Shown: positions 1 through 11,452, counted from the first letter of the stretch. The stretch: 64,000 nucleotides of DNA from Tetragonia tetragonoides (GCA_038025085.1 CM076143.1:38857001-38921000), one strand, 5' to 3'. Notes: generated from the letters alone by a model not told the origin. Translations and numbers: made by a program.

Positions 1-222
1 GGATCAAAAGAGCAAGCTGGAGCAAAAGGGAAATTCGGACTGGGCCAGGGTCTGGGCCGCTAGCGGCGCTGACCAGTGCTGCTGACGGCTCTGGTTTGAG
101 GCTTTTTGTGGATTTCTGCCTTTTTCAGCCCGCGTTTCTGCCTATAAATAGGACTTTCGGGATGTTTGATGTGTACCACTTTTTCATACCTTAGTTCTCC
201 CAAACTTCTCCAATTTTCTACC
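1..222 (+). promoter_or_regulatory. Promoter and 5' leader of the antisense DUF7745-like gene
   Basis: A clear TATA box (TATAAATA, 143-150) lies about 73 bp upstream of the ATG at 223, which is in good context (CCATGG). A GC-rich block at 54-73, centred on the palindrome CCGCTAGCGG, lies 70 bp upstream of the TATA box. The same 20 bases occur in inverse orientation in the LTR at 8509-8528, also upstream of that LTR's TATA box. Promoter function is inferred from architecture only. Confidence 0.6.
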
Positions 223-1569
223 ATGGTGAAATCCTTTGAAAATATGTTCGATGCTTGGTGCAAAAATCTGACCGTAGAAGATAAGCTTGAACTAGCCCCG
301 TTTCATGTTTCTACCCTGCTGACCTTAAAACCAACCAAAATATTGTGGCCCCTTCTTCGATCTGCTTTGAATGATTGGGACCCTGACCTCCAGTTTTCCG
401 TTTCGGTAATTCTGAACTATGCCCTTTGGTTGAAGAATTTGCTGCGATTACTAATATGCCTGATGTTGTTCCCCCAGCTGTGTCTTATGTGAGAGAGGGT
501 TTTAGAGATCAATACAGGAAATCCTTGGGTTTGTCATCTGCAGAAGCCAAAAATGTGGTGCTTGGTGTCGATGTGGACATGGTTCAACTTTGCGAGAAGT
601 TCGCTATTTCTTCTGAAAAGGATGTCATATTCAGGCGTTGTCGTCGGCAAGCCTTTGTGCTATGTTTGTTAAACCGACTACTGTTTGTTAATGCAGAATT
701 TTTCAACTTGGGTAGAGCCTCGTTGCTTCGAGTGGTTAATCAAATGGTTGAAGGGCATTTTCCCTTGCACCTGGTCGTAGGGGAAACCATTATTAGGCTT
801 GACAGGTTAAAAGTATCTCCTAACCAAGCTTTTTCTGGCAGCCCACTGCTGCTTCAGATCTAGTTATGTGAGCATCTGAGGTTGATAGAGTCGTCGGATA
901 ATTTGATTATTCGTGTTCCTCGGACTTGGGTAAAGAAAACCTACACTGCTGCTAGCTTCCTGGTCAGGAAAAGGCTATATTCTTAAAAGTCCCTTGCTGA
1001 ATGGGATGCCTTTTTCCATGCTGGACCTATTATTCGTTGGCATGTGCCCTGGTGGAGCTTAACTTCCTTAGTGGCTTGTGATAATTTGATTCTCCATACT
1101 ACCATATTGGGTTTGTACAAGACCACCTTCTTCTTTCCCTCTAGGATCATGAGGCAATATGGCTTGAAACAGGTTATCCCTCGTCAGGAAACTACGAGAC
1201 CAAATATCGTAGGTTTGAGCACCGAGTTTTGCTGCAGAGTGGGGAAAGTATTGGCGTAGCCGGGATCACTGGATTGTACCTCGGGTAATTGCCCCAACCC
1301 AAGTTTCCGAAACCTACCTGAACTGGCTTTCTTGCAGTGATGGGGAAGCGAGACGAGCCCTTCGTCACGAGGAGTGGAACCAACTAAAGCCTAGATATGA
1401 CTCAGAAATAGGAGGCAAGAAAAGAAAGCGAATGTCTCAAATGGGAGACTATCATTTACTGAAAAGAGGCAAGCCCCCAGCTCAAGGAAGCGATCACAGG
1501 TCGTCCTCAGGCCAGGGTCCTTCAAAGAAGAACTCTTCAACGGTGCCTTCTAAAGGGAAGAAGGATTAA
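223..1569 (+). pseudogene. DUF7745 / plant-mobile-domain-like protein, broken
   Basis: Plus-strand coding region of about 445 codons, opposite to the retrotransposon's gag-pol. Recognisable family features are an N-terminal stretch with NDWDPDLQ followed by FRFGNSELCPLVEEFAAIT, then a C-terminal region with a W-rich segment, GLYKTTFFFPSRIMRQYG and RDHWIVPRVIAP. These match the block order of plant DUF7745/mobile-domain proteins that travel with transposons; their biochemical role is unknown. The frame is lost by one base in the T run at 394-397, carries stops at 861-863 and 984-986, and shifts again between about 1215 and 1237; it ends in a Lys-rich tail. The ATG at 223 is chosen because it follows the TATA box and matches the Kozak context. 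It probably once was a captured host-type gene. Confidence 0.7.
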
Positions 1570-1882
1570 AGTAGTTTTCTAGGAAAGCAAGTCTAGTTTT
1601 CAAATAATAACAGGAATTTGTTTAGCTTAAACCCTCATAGTTGCATTATTTTCTTAGAAAGTTTTAATTTTTGCAATGTAAGCTTATTCGTTTAGTTTGA
1701 ATAAAGATTGTCCCTTTTTTGAATGAGTTGAAAGGAATTTTGGATTGATTTTGGCCGGGCCCCTTGAAAGGGTTACCTACGTATCCAGTGTGGAATCAGG
1801 CCAGCGTAGTTCGTTCAAGTTGCATACGTCTTTTTTTATTATTATTATTATTTATTTATTTTTTTATTATTATTTATTTTTA
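1570..1882. other. Convergent intergenic spacer with simple repeat
   Basis: The spacer lies between the 3' ends of the antisense gene and the integrase. It holds a T/A-rich microsatellite-like run (TTA/TTTA units, about 1831-1884) that runs almost into the integrase stop codon. I see no gene in it. Confidence 0.7.
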
Positions 1883-3346
1883 TTAGACGTAGCACTTCTT
1901 TAGTTGATCCATATTGGTGAGCTGACTGAACTCGATGCCATCAATATTCATGAGACGGACTGCGCCTCCTGATAGAATGTCTTTGATGATGAATTGGCCG
2001 GACCAATTTGGTCGAAACTTGCCTCTGGGGTCGGTGACTGGGGCACGTAATTCTTTCCAAACTAAATCCCCTTCTTTTAAATTCCGAGGTCGAACCTTTT
2101 TGTTGAATGCTCTTGCCATGCGTTGTTGGTACATGTGGGAATGGACTAGGGCCCGTAGGCGTCTTTCATCCGTGAACATGAGCTCTTCGTAGCGGGCTTG
2201 TAACCATTGGGTTTCAGGAATTTCACCCTCTAAGGCTATGCACATGGAGGGTAGTTCGACTTCTATGGGTAGAACTGCTTCCATTCCATAGACTAGGGAA
2301 TAGGGTGTTGCTCCCGTAAAGGATCTTATGGATGTCCTATATCCCCAAAGAGCAAATGGAAGTTTGATGGGCCAATCCTTGTAGTTTTCTATCATCTTTT
2401 CAATGATAGTCTTGAGGTTTTTGTTGGCGGTCTCTACTGCGCCATTGGTTTGGGGACGGTAAGGGGATGATTTGTGGTGCTGTATTTTGTAGCTTTTGAG
2501 GAGGGTGGTTGTTTCGGCTTTGAAATGAGATCCATGGTCACTTATGATTTCATGTGGAACACCATATCGGCAAATGATGTTGTTCCTTATGAATTTGGAC
2601 ACTTGTTTGGAGGTGAGGACGGCATAGGACTGGGCTTCAACCCACTTGGTAAAATAGTCTATGGCTACTAGGATGTATTCATGTCCTCCCGAGCCCTTCG
2701 GGGCGATCTTTCCAATGATATCTATTCCCCATGCGGAAAATGGCCAAGGGGAGGTAAAGTTGTGGAGCATCGAGGGTGGCATATGCTGCAGGTTGGCATA
2801 TATCTGACACTTCTTGCACTTCTTAACATAGTCATAGCAATCATTTTCCATAGTAGTCCAATAGTATCCCAGTCATAGAATCTTTTTGGAGAGCATTCGA
2901 CCATTCATGTGTGGTCCTCACACCCCATTATATACCTCGTCCATGATCTCTGTGGCTTCTTCGGAGCTCACACATCTGAGGTTGACCCTGTTGTGAGATT
3001 TCTTGTACAGAACCCCCTTGTATTCTATGTATTGCGCCGCTAAGAGACATATGGCCCGTTGAGCTCTTAGTGGTGCATCTTGAGGGTATATTCCTTTGGT
3101 GATGTAGTTGAAGACGTCTTGGTACCAAGGATCCTCTTCGATTGGAGCCAAAGTCATCTCTGTGTCGAGGCTGTTGCAAAAGGCTGGCTCGCTTCTTCTT
3201 TGTGGAGCGGTATCGTTGAGGGAGTTCAGCCACTCGAATTCCTGAAAAGAGTGAAAATTTGCATTCTTGCTTTGCGAAGTGTACTTACATTGCTTAAACT
3301 GATTAGTTAATGATTTGTGCAACTTTGTATTCATTGGATTTGTCAA
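1883..3346 (-). pseudogene. Retrotransposon integrase with preceding RNase H-integrase linker
   Basis: Integrase would insert the element's cDNA into host DNA. The catalytic core is visible: first Asp in WGIDIIG, second Asp in IISDHGSHF, Glu in GAVETANKN, followed by the Pro-rich C-terminal half (PRNLKEGDLVWK). The zinc-binding HHCC region straddles two in-frame TGA stops at 2918-2920 and 2873-2875; the CKKC half is in the open part and the His half is in the segment with GPHMNGRML. The upstream portion (3346 to about 2921) contains the linker typical of Ty3/gypsy pol (PWYQDVFNYITKG). It is opposite to, and convergent with, the gene at 223-1569. No RT precedes it. Confidence 0.85.
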
Positions 3347-3585
3347 TAGCTAAACAAAGAAAGAAGTGAGCAAGAGGACTTTTATTGATTTGCAAAAATA
3401 AATAAACACACATGAATTTAGAGAAGAGGGTCTCTAATACCCATCAAAAGGAAACTAGACTTAGAAGGAAAATAAAAAGGGGAACACCCCCTATTAAAGA
3501 CTCAACCTAAAGATTTAGCTAGGACCTAAACTCGACACAACTTGGGGACTCAGACTCGACTCCTCTAGCTCCTACAGGTAACTAA
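3347..3585. other. Spacer at the RT/RNase H deletion
   Basis: About 240 A-rich bases between the gag-protease stop and the integrase frame. Neither strand shows RT or RNase H motifs (no YVDD/FIDD box), although the order of a Ty3/gypsy pol would put about 1.8 kb of them here. This is the deletion junction or unrelated filler. Confidence 0.65.
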
Positions 3586-6373
3586 TTAATTCCAGGGTTC
3601 CTCTTCTTCCTTCAGGGGCGGCGGTACTTCCCCACTATCTATGATCTTCTGTATGTCATCCTTCAAACGAATACAGTCATCTGTGTAGTGACCAAAAATC
3701 TGGTGATAGCGACAGTAGGAATCTTGGTCTCTATTCACCTCCTGGAAGTCGTCAACGGGTATTGTAGATTTAAGGTCTCCTCTCCATATGAGGGTATTCA
3801 TGACGTTGCTGACGGGGACGTTTAGCTGTGAGTACTGCTTTTGGTCAAAGCGGCGCCATCCTTTTATTGCCCAAGGGCTAGGCGACCACATGGTCCCACT
3901 CGATCAATGAACGTGGTGATTACCCTCTTCAGACACTTGCATTGGTTGGTGTGATGTCCATTAGCTTCACAGTACTTGCACCGAAGATAGGGGTTCCCGT
4001 CCCTGGGAAGTAAGCGAGGGGTAGGCCTCCTTGGATGGGCGTATCCATATTTGACCATCTTTCTAAACATTTCATCCTGTTGGAAGCAGGCCTCTCCTTT
4101 GGCCAGAACGATATTGCACTCCGTGGGTCTTTCCAACGAGGCAATTTTCGCTTTCATTCGCTGAATCGCATGGTGGTGATGTGCCACGTAGATGGACATT
4201 CCCCATATGGTTTCTTTTATTTCCTCAAACACATCAGGCTCTCCTATTTCTTCAGAAGGATAAGTCTCGAATTCCCTCGAGCTGTCTGAGCTGCGGGATC
4301 TGGTGTCTTCTTCCATGAGGGCCACCTCTTCAGGAGAGAATCCCCACAGGTCAATGTCTTCACTATCGTGTTCTATTTTCAAGACAGGAGTCTTGTCAAT
4401 AGTTGCCTTGATGGGGTTGGCTTCAATTTCCACAATTTCTCCCTCCAGCATCATCTTGACTTTCTGGTGCAGGGTAGAGGCTACAGGATTTAAACCATGG
4501 AGCCAAGGTCGCCCTAATAACAAGTTGAAGGCAGCTGGAATATCCATCACATAAAACTGGACCATCTTCTCTATAGCCCCAGAGGTGACATTCATTGTTA
4601 TGGTGCCCAAAACCTTTCGACTGCAATTGTCGTAAGCGCGCAGGCCTTGTGCCGAGTGAGCCGAATTGTTGATATGGATGCCCAGTTTTGCTGCGATTCT
4701 CAACAGGCATACATTCACGGCCGATCCATTGTCCACTAGGGTCATGGGAACGTACTTGCCCATGGCGAATACAGTCAAGTACAGAGCATTATTGTGTGAA
4801 GACCCTTCTGGAGGTAACTCATTGTCGGATTAGGTGATGGACGGTCGAGTTTTATCCCCTACCAAGAAACTGACCAAATCGTCAGGCCTCATATCCGGTG
4901 ATACCGAAACCTTTGACAAGGATTCCAAAATGGCCTGGCGATGTTCGTAGGACGAGGCTAAAAGTTGCCAAATAGAGATATCGGCCTTGATTCTCTTGAG
5001 TTGTCCTGTGATGGGAGATTCTTTATCTTTTGGGGGAACTTCTTCCACCTCTCCTTCAGCTGGAGGCTGGACCCTGTCGCTATAAATGTTTGGTGGCCTA
5101 TAATGGCGACCGGAAAATGTCAAGTGGGCCACTCCTATGGGGGATCTGGTTTGGATCTCCCATACGTCTTCTTCATCACTGTCCCATATTCCAGCAATCT
5201 CAAATCCCAAGGCATCTTCAACACTTATATGTAAAATGGCACCCAAAGGGTTATTCGAGTTGCTGGGTGCTTGGCCAGGTTTTGGTAAGGGTATGGTTCT
5301 GTTCTCAATTCTATCTTGAATAGCATGTTTAGGAGCCCAACAGTTGTCGGTGTCGTGCCCTTTTCCTTGATGGTACTTGCAGTACTCCCCTTCTTTCCAG
5401 TTGTGACTCTTAACAGATGGTTCCGGAGTAGATCCAATGGGCTGCAGCAGATTATTTTTTACCATTCTTTCAAGAGCATGTGACAGAGTCATTCCAAGAG
5501 GGGTGAATTCTCTTGGCGGCCTTCTTTCAGCAAAGGTATTTACAGCAGCTACCTCATTAACCTGAGCACCAGAGGAGGTTTCAGCAGTTGCCCTCTTGTC
5601 TCTCCTATAAGTGAAGGGCTTAGGGGTGACCTGGTCTTTGTTTTTGTTGATATCATCTTCAATGAGGATGCCAACGGACGCTGATATGAGTCGATAGCTT
5701 GATACTGAAGGTGACTCTTATAAGCCGGTTGCAGGTTCTTGATGAAATGCCTGATTTGCTCGGTTTTAGAAGGCCTTTCCACCATTTCAGCTATCTTGGA
5801 TTTCCATCGACGGAGGAATTTAGTGAATCCCTCATTCTTCTCTTGAGTGGTAATCTCAAGCTCCCTCAAAGTGATGGGGAGAGTAGCATTGTCCTTGTAT
5901 CGAGCCAGGAAGACCGTGGTAAAATCTGACCAAGTTGGGTAGATTTGTAGATCTAGGGAGTAGAACCATCGTCGAGCATGTGTATCAAGGGTCTGGGGAA
6001 ATAGATGAGCATAGAGTTTATTGTTGATTCCCCTCAGAGCTATAGCAGTAGTGAAGGATTTCAGGTGATCCTGCGGGTTGTCGACTCCGGTGAAGGTGGG
6101 TACTTCAGGCATGGATAACGTAGCCGGATGCTTACCTTTGATCTTAGTGTCAAACTTTCCCACATTGGCGCTATAGTTAGGGATCAGGCCGCTGCTCTTG
6201 AGCACAGAGGTGATCTTAGCCAGCATAGCATCTGACTCTTCTCCCTCAGAATCGGAATCGGAAGGGATCCTTGACTCTTCTTCTCCTTTCCTCTCTATTT
6301 CTTCGACCTTGAGTCGTACCCTTTCTAGCTCGCTCTTGAGCTCATCCAATCTCTCATCGGTGGTCTTTGGCAT
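3586..6373 (-). pseudogene. Tat-type gag-protease polyprotein, frameshifted
   Basis: Gag starts at the ATG on the minus strand at 6373 with a coiled-coil-like Glu/Lys-rich segment (DERLDELKSELERVRLKVEE). It then has the retrotransposon gag core (PTFTGVDNPQDHLKSF, ARRWFYSL, FLARYK). A frameshift near 5690-5700 leads into a frame with the zinc knuckle YCKYHQGKGHDTDNC. A stop at 4830-4832 precedes the aspartic protease (LVDNGSAVNV, LLLGRPWLHG). Downstream of the protease the frame carries a second knuckle (CKYCEANGHHTNQC, near 3950) and, after another shift near 3870-3890, a third (YCRYHQIFGHYTDDC, near 3680). Two knuckles after the protease are odd; that position normally belongs to RT. The Asp-Asn-Gly-Ser protease site is usual in this lineage as I recall it. 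Confidence 0.8.
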
Positions 6374-6639
6374 TGTGAACTCGGGAGGGGTGATAGGTGT
6401 GGATAAAAAGGTATGTAGTGAGGGTGAATTTATTGATGGTGAGGCTGTTTGTGGTGGAGGTAAACGAGAACCTGGTGGTGTAGACGGCTGCAGATGAACC
6501 AGCCTTGATGAAGGCCGAACCCAACTTTTCTCAAGATTTCCTTTCTTCTTTGGACCCCCTATCCTGAATAGGAAGCATGGAGCACTTAGTAACAAGAAAA
6601 CCATGAGACTCTCATCTAAGGAAAAATTGACCCACATAT

Positions 6640-7640
6640 AGAAAACACATTGTCCTAAAATAGAAAAGTCCTTAAGCCTAAATGCTCAAATATTTCCCTA
6701 ATATCCAGAAAATAAAGTCAATGAACGAAAATAAGGAAAATAGAAAAAGATAGACTATCCTAATTTTTATTTTTCTAGACTCAAAGAAAAAGAAAAATGG
6801 GATAAAATAAAATAAAAATAAAAATAAAGAAATTTCGGTCCTTTTTTTTTCGGTTTTTTTTTGCTTTGGTTTTCGGCGCCTTTTTTTTTTGCTTGAGTTT
6901 GCCGATTTTTTTTTTGATTTTCAATATATACATATATATTTTTTTGACCTAATCCGAATTACATCAAAAGAAAAAGAAAATACAGAAATAAGAAAAGGGA
7001 GAGGAAAAATTGAAAGACTGACTCTCTTTTTTTTTTTTACTAAAAAAGATCCTAGAAAATTGTTCATGACTTTTAGAAAATATCATTGGGAAAATGATGA
7101 GTGTTCATTGAATTTGAATTCTCGCACCATCTTCGGGCACTAGGAACTAGCTAAAAATAAAAAGAAAATGACTCCTAGCACGTAAGTACATGTTGGCACA
7201 TAATCACGATAATCATGCGTTCATGCAAGCATAATAACAACGTAGTTTACAGGCAAACATGTGATCAGACGGGCATTACAACGACACATGCACAACAAGC
7301 AAGCAGATGCACGAATGTGGGTTAGAGGCTTTTGGCTCCTGTGAGGTTACCACGACAAATTACAATTTCCGTTCGGCGGATGGTCGACACATCGATTGTA
7401 ATTCTTTTCATCAACAAAGGATTGATGAGTCAAGGGTGAGGAAGCGTCGATTTACACGATAGGACAACTGTATATTCCTTTAGATATACGGGTTGTCTAC
7501 GAGTTGCGACACAAACTTCCTCGAGGGTTGTTAAGGGTCAAAAGGTTGTGCAAAAGCACATGCAAATGATGCAAAATATATGGAACATGTCATTAAACAA
7601 TTAAGCAAACTTAACTTTCGAGTCTCACCCTCTTAAATAA
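6640..7640 (-). other. Untranslated leader of the Tat-type element
   Basis: The 1-kb stretch between primer site and gag ATG is A-rich on one strand and broken by T runs (6841-6915, 7028-7040). No credible coding frame is seen. Long AT-rich leaders are normal in large Ty3/gypsy elements. Confidence 0.6.
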
Positions 7641-7660
7641 GTCCCCAGTGAAGTCGCCAC
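7641..7660 (-). promoter_or_regulatory. Primer-binding site of the Tat-type element
   Basis: Directly next to the LTR end, the minus strand reads GTGGCGACTTCACTGGGGAC. This is the TGGCGAC...TGGGGA type of tRNA 3'-end complement seen in Tat/Ogre elements. The cognate tRNA (Arg has been reported for Ogre-type elements) cannot be fixed by eye. Confidence 0.7.
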
Positions 7661-8907
7661 TGTAAGGACCCGGGATTTTTCCAACCTTGTTTCCACGAAG
7701 TGCGTCCTTAAGAAAATTTGTCAATTGGGGGCTTAGATAAGTTCAAGGGACCATCGAGTTAGAAAAGCTTTTGAAAAGACTTGAATTGAATAAAAACCAT
7801 GAAAGAGGTCACAAATCTGCTATCGACGTTTTATCGAAGTGACAACCGAATAGCGCAATAAGTGAACTAATCATGTGTTTAGAAAGACTCCCGCTTATAT
7901 AAAACATATAAGTACCCAAGAATAAAGGGTTCAGGGGCGAAGGTACGAGGTGGGAAGGTGTCAGGCACCCAACTCGCCTATTTATGACGGCCTCTACTAA
8001 CTCAAGTTTGCTTAATAATTTAAAGACATAATTCCCATGCAAAACCGGATTAACAACCTAGACTTAGACTATTAATTGGTTCATCACAAGCATCACAACA
8101 TTTATTTTTAACCCTTATTTAGACATGCATTCGATTGACAAGTTGGACAGCACAACGACTATATAGACAATATTTAGGAAGAAATAAAAACGTGACCTAG
8201 CATGATATCTACATTATGACTACTAGAAAATAAACAATTAGGCAAGCAATTTAATTTGAGCACTTAGGAATTTGTACCTGAACTTAGGCTATATTTGACA
8301 AGAATAGTAAAAATAGATCTCAAGTTTGGAAGAAAGAGGGGGAAGCTCAGTGTTAATACTCTTGAGAATAGAGGTTGCCAACTGTAGGCTGTGTGTTTTG
8401 AACTGAGAGTGGAGGGTTGTTTATATAGGCGTGGGAAGTAGGTTTGTACGACAGCATTTGAGCTGAAAAACGAGACGGGCTTGAAAAATGAGCCGGGCTC
8501 GAAGGGAAGTCAGCGCCGCTAGCGGCCCTGGCCTGGGCTGCTGACGGCTATCAGCAGCCAGCTGGATGTCGTCATAATGACGACATCCAGCCTATTTTTA
8601 TTTTCCTGAGGAATTTAAATATTCCGAAAAATGCAAAAAGACCATTTTACCCATGAACGGTAAAAGACGGTTTTACCCCTAAATCTCAACTTGGCGACCG
8701 GGAGTCGGAATGAGGCATGAGACGTGTCGTTGGAAAGCTCTTGAACGGGGCTTTTGAATGAAATCAAATAAAGGAGTGTGTGGAGGAAAAACCTGAGACC
8801 TTATCTTAACTATTAAAGCAAAATAGCAGTTCAAGCTTAAAAATTACTCCTTTATCGTCGGTCGGGCTTTTGCGGAGAAATCTAAAGACGCTTTTTTGGC
8901 GTCTACA
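7661..8907 (-). repeat. 5' LTR of the Tat-type element (1247 bp)
   Basis: Bounded by TG (TGTAAGGACC at 7661) and CA (GTCTACA to 8907), with the primer-binding site adjoining the inner end. The promoter on the minus strand has a TATA box (TATATAA, complement of 8421-8427). Upstream of it lie the GC-rich 20-mer shared with the antisense-gene promoter (8509-8528) and a perfect 31-bp palindrome (8561-8591) containing inverted TGACG motifs. The partner LTR is outside the window, so the insertion cannot be dated. Confidence 0.8.
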
Positions 8908-10391
8908 ATCCCCAACCAACCAGATCGCAAACAGAAATGCAGTAGAGTCACTTGACTAGATGTACAAGAATAACCATTGCCGATTACAGTTCCTTAGGGT
9001 TGGAGTAGAGCCAGGTTCTTGTAAGGGTGAGCCAAATAACTAGTTGAACCGTGTTAGAATGAAATTTCAGTGAGCCTGATATGTCCAAAACATACAGATT
9101 CCAGACTTTCCATGGGATGTTAAAAGGTATACAGAGGAATCGTCTCACCCTTTATCACCCAGCCCACCTCGTTTTTTTACAATATCATCCCTTTCCATGG
9201 GTGGACAAGGAAATACCCTCTAGTTGCCCAACCATCACCAAGGCACCAACTCCTTTGTCATCTTTTAGGATTTCATTGCCTTCCATCAATGATCCAACCA
9301 TTGTGGCGAGGGCCGCCCCACTTTTGTATCTTGCTCTATAACCCACTTCAATTTGCCATGATCCTCCATAACCGCATCCACCACAGCCAGACTACGAATG
9401 TGGACGAAGACTAGAAACATAAGCAAATCCAATTCCCTTCCCTCACCCACCCACACACACAAAAAAAAGAAGGCTTACAAGAACTGAAAGTCCTTAATAA
9501 GTAGGTCACCTGCAATTGATTTTAAGCTACGCACGTGCAACAAAAAACATCATTACAAAACAGAAAATAGAAAGCCCATGAATCACTATGTCAATGTATT
9601 ATTGGGTGAATACAACTAGTTTTGCACGTAATTTTCATGCTCATAAATGGTGGCTTAGATATGGCATGATGGCAGTGAAAAAATAAGACATGTGAACGTC
9701 CAACCAAACTTTCATAATTTGACAAGGTGCAGTTTTCATTCACCCATAATCCCAGTTTAAAATAATCTTCCAAGTTCCCATAATAAAAGCCACAAACCAT
9801 CATTAACATTTACAAAATACTGCAAGTGTAATCACCCACAACAGTGAGTCCTGTTGTAAAACATAGTAGCATGCAACCCCTTACAGCTGCATAGAATGAT
9901 TGTTGTCTCTTCAGTTAAAGGCTTATATACTTAAATAAGCAGGGCAAGTCCCCAACTGATAGATCAGCTTTCAGGGAAATGCAAGGGTAAAAAGAAAACA
10001 GTTGTTTAGCTAGATCCTAGATATAGGCTTAACACAGATGAGTGACTGAATACTCCCAAGCAAGGATAGTACTCCATTCAGGACCGGAATGACCATATGT
10101 AATAGGCTCATGCTTGTTGTTGACTGGGCTCAATACCAACCAACTGGGTAATGGGCCAAGGGTCATGCCTGTTAGGGGATCCTCACCACTTAGAAATAGA
10201 AAAAGGGTGCATACATTTGGACCTCCTCAGACCCAGTTCCAGGAGGGATCCATCTTGGGTTGTTGTGTTGTTTTCAAACTGTTGTGGGGATTTGTTTTTT
10301 TAATTATATAGGCTTTGTGTCGACTAATTCTGTGGGCCCTACAATTGACAACCACTAAAGCCTCCATTGTCCCTGAGTGGACTCGAACTTA
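8908..10391. other. Intergenic DNA, nothing recognised
   Basis: About 1.5 kb with ordinary plant intergenic composition. Short open frames on both strands show no family motif and no convincing splice-site pairing. The last three bases (TTA) form the left target duplication of the adjacent MITE. Confidence 0.6.
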
Positions 10392-10689
10392 GGTGGGGTT
10401 TACTTGTAAGCAATGATGATGATGATGTAATCCATCATTTTATAGAGTAAACGTGGATAGAAAAGGAAGGAGGGGGAGGAGAAATATGAGATTTGGGAGC
10501 TTGATTTCATCATCCAATGTAATCATCTTTACACGTTCTAAAGTACAACAATTGTGATTACAATGGATGTTGTAATCAAATTCACTCTTTTCATGTTTCT
10601 CCTCCCCCTCATTCCTTTGCTAACCCACATTTACCCTATATAATGGTGCATTACATTGTCATCACCATTGCATTCAAGTAAACGAGCCC
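10392..10689. mobile_element. Tourist-like (PIF/Harbinger) MITE, 298 bp
   Basis: Both ends fold onto each other over roughly 100 bp. The left arm runs GTTTACTTGTAAGCAATG... and the complement of the right arm runs GTTTACTTGAATGCAATG..., both continuing into a shared GAGGGGGAGGAGAAA block. The outermost right end is GGGCTCG-like. A three-base direct repeat TTA flanks it (10389-10391 and 10690-10692), the target preference of PIF/Harbinger elements. No coding capacity. Confidence 0.75.
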
Positions 10690-10692
10690 TTA

Positions 10693-11154
10693 CTGCAGTG
10701 GGAATTCTTGTAAACGATGACTAACAAAAATCTGGTAATTTAGCTGACAGTATTCTGTGTAAGCAGGATGTCACCACGTCTGCTATAAAATGGAAAATCA
10801 AGAAGCACAAAAAGATACAAATGCAGTGATTCCGAAAATTAAATCTTTGACAAGATTGCTCTTTGGAATATGTGTTACTCTAACTAACAGAGGAAATAAC
10901 TGGTTCGCAAGAAGCTCTTACAGCCAGTGTGCTAATTCCTTTGCAAACAATAAGCAACGCAACTGACCTTCTTGTGCAGCAACTTCAGGTAGGTATGTGG
11001 CACTTCGCCTTGTATTGTAGTCAGGATCAGTGAATTCAATAATTATACCATGCTTTCATACCTGCCATAATCATCTTTGCTTAGAATCAGTTCTATATTA
11101 GTTTAACAGTTCCCAAGGGTAAAGACACAAAACAACACCTCAGCTTCAAAGTAC
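10693..11154. other. Intergenic DNA, nothing recognised
   Basis: About 460 bp between the MITE and the SINE tail. No gene, repeat or RNA signature could be supported. Confidence 0.5.
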
Positions 11155-11296
11155 ATACATTAACATTAACATTACCCCACTTCCTCCAAAGAGACTCCCC
11201 CCTAGCTAGGTAGGGTAGAGGGGATCGATTATATGGAGCCTTATCGCTATAAGAACAGAGTCTTACAAAGAGGTTGTTTCCATTGACCCTTGATCC

Positions 11297-11440
11297 TAAT
11301 AGAGGAATATATTAAATATGCAAATATTTATCCCATTAGGAAACTGTATCTATATTGGATTCTGTAAAGTCTCTCTCTATATATATGATACGCCAGGGCT
11401 GCCAGTTGTGTTGAACCATTAACTGCATTATACTCTCATA
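11297..11440 (+). repeat. 5' LTR of the copia element (144 bp)
   Basis: It begins TAATAGAGGAATAT and ends ACTCTCATA directly before the primer site. The ends are TA...TA rather than TG...CA. A short T/A promoter-like run (TATATATATGATA) lies in its middle. Confidence 0.8.
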
Positions 11441-11452
11441 TGGTATCAGAGC
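11441..11452 (+). promoter_or_regulatory. Primer-binding site, initiator Met tRNA
   Basis: TGGTATCAGAGC directly after the LTR, complementary to the 3' end of plant tRNA-iMet, the usual primer of copia elements. Confidence 0.9.

Larger units (their letters stand above)
1..8907 (-). mobile_element. Ty3/gypsy Tat/Ogre-type LTR retrotransposon, degenerate, left end outside window
   Basis: Read on the minus strand, the order is LTR (8907-7661), primer-binding site, A/T-rich leader, gag-protease (6373-3586), a gap where RT and RNase H should be, integrase (3346-1883), then an opposite-strand gene (223-1569). Extra antisense genes between integrase and 3' LTR are known from plant Tat-lineage elements. 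The protease DNGSA motif, the gag CxxH...GHxxxxC knuckle and the TGGCGAC-type primer site also fit that lineage. The matching 3' LTR is not in the window. Stops and frameshifts in every pol segment plus the missing RT make it non-autonomous and old. Confidence 0.85.
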
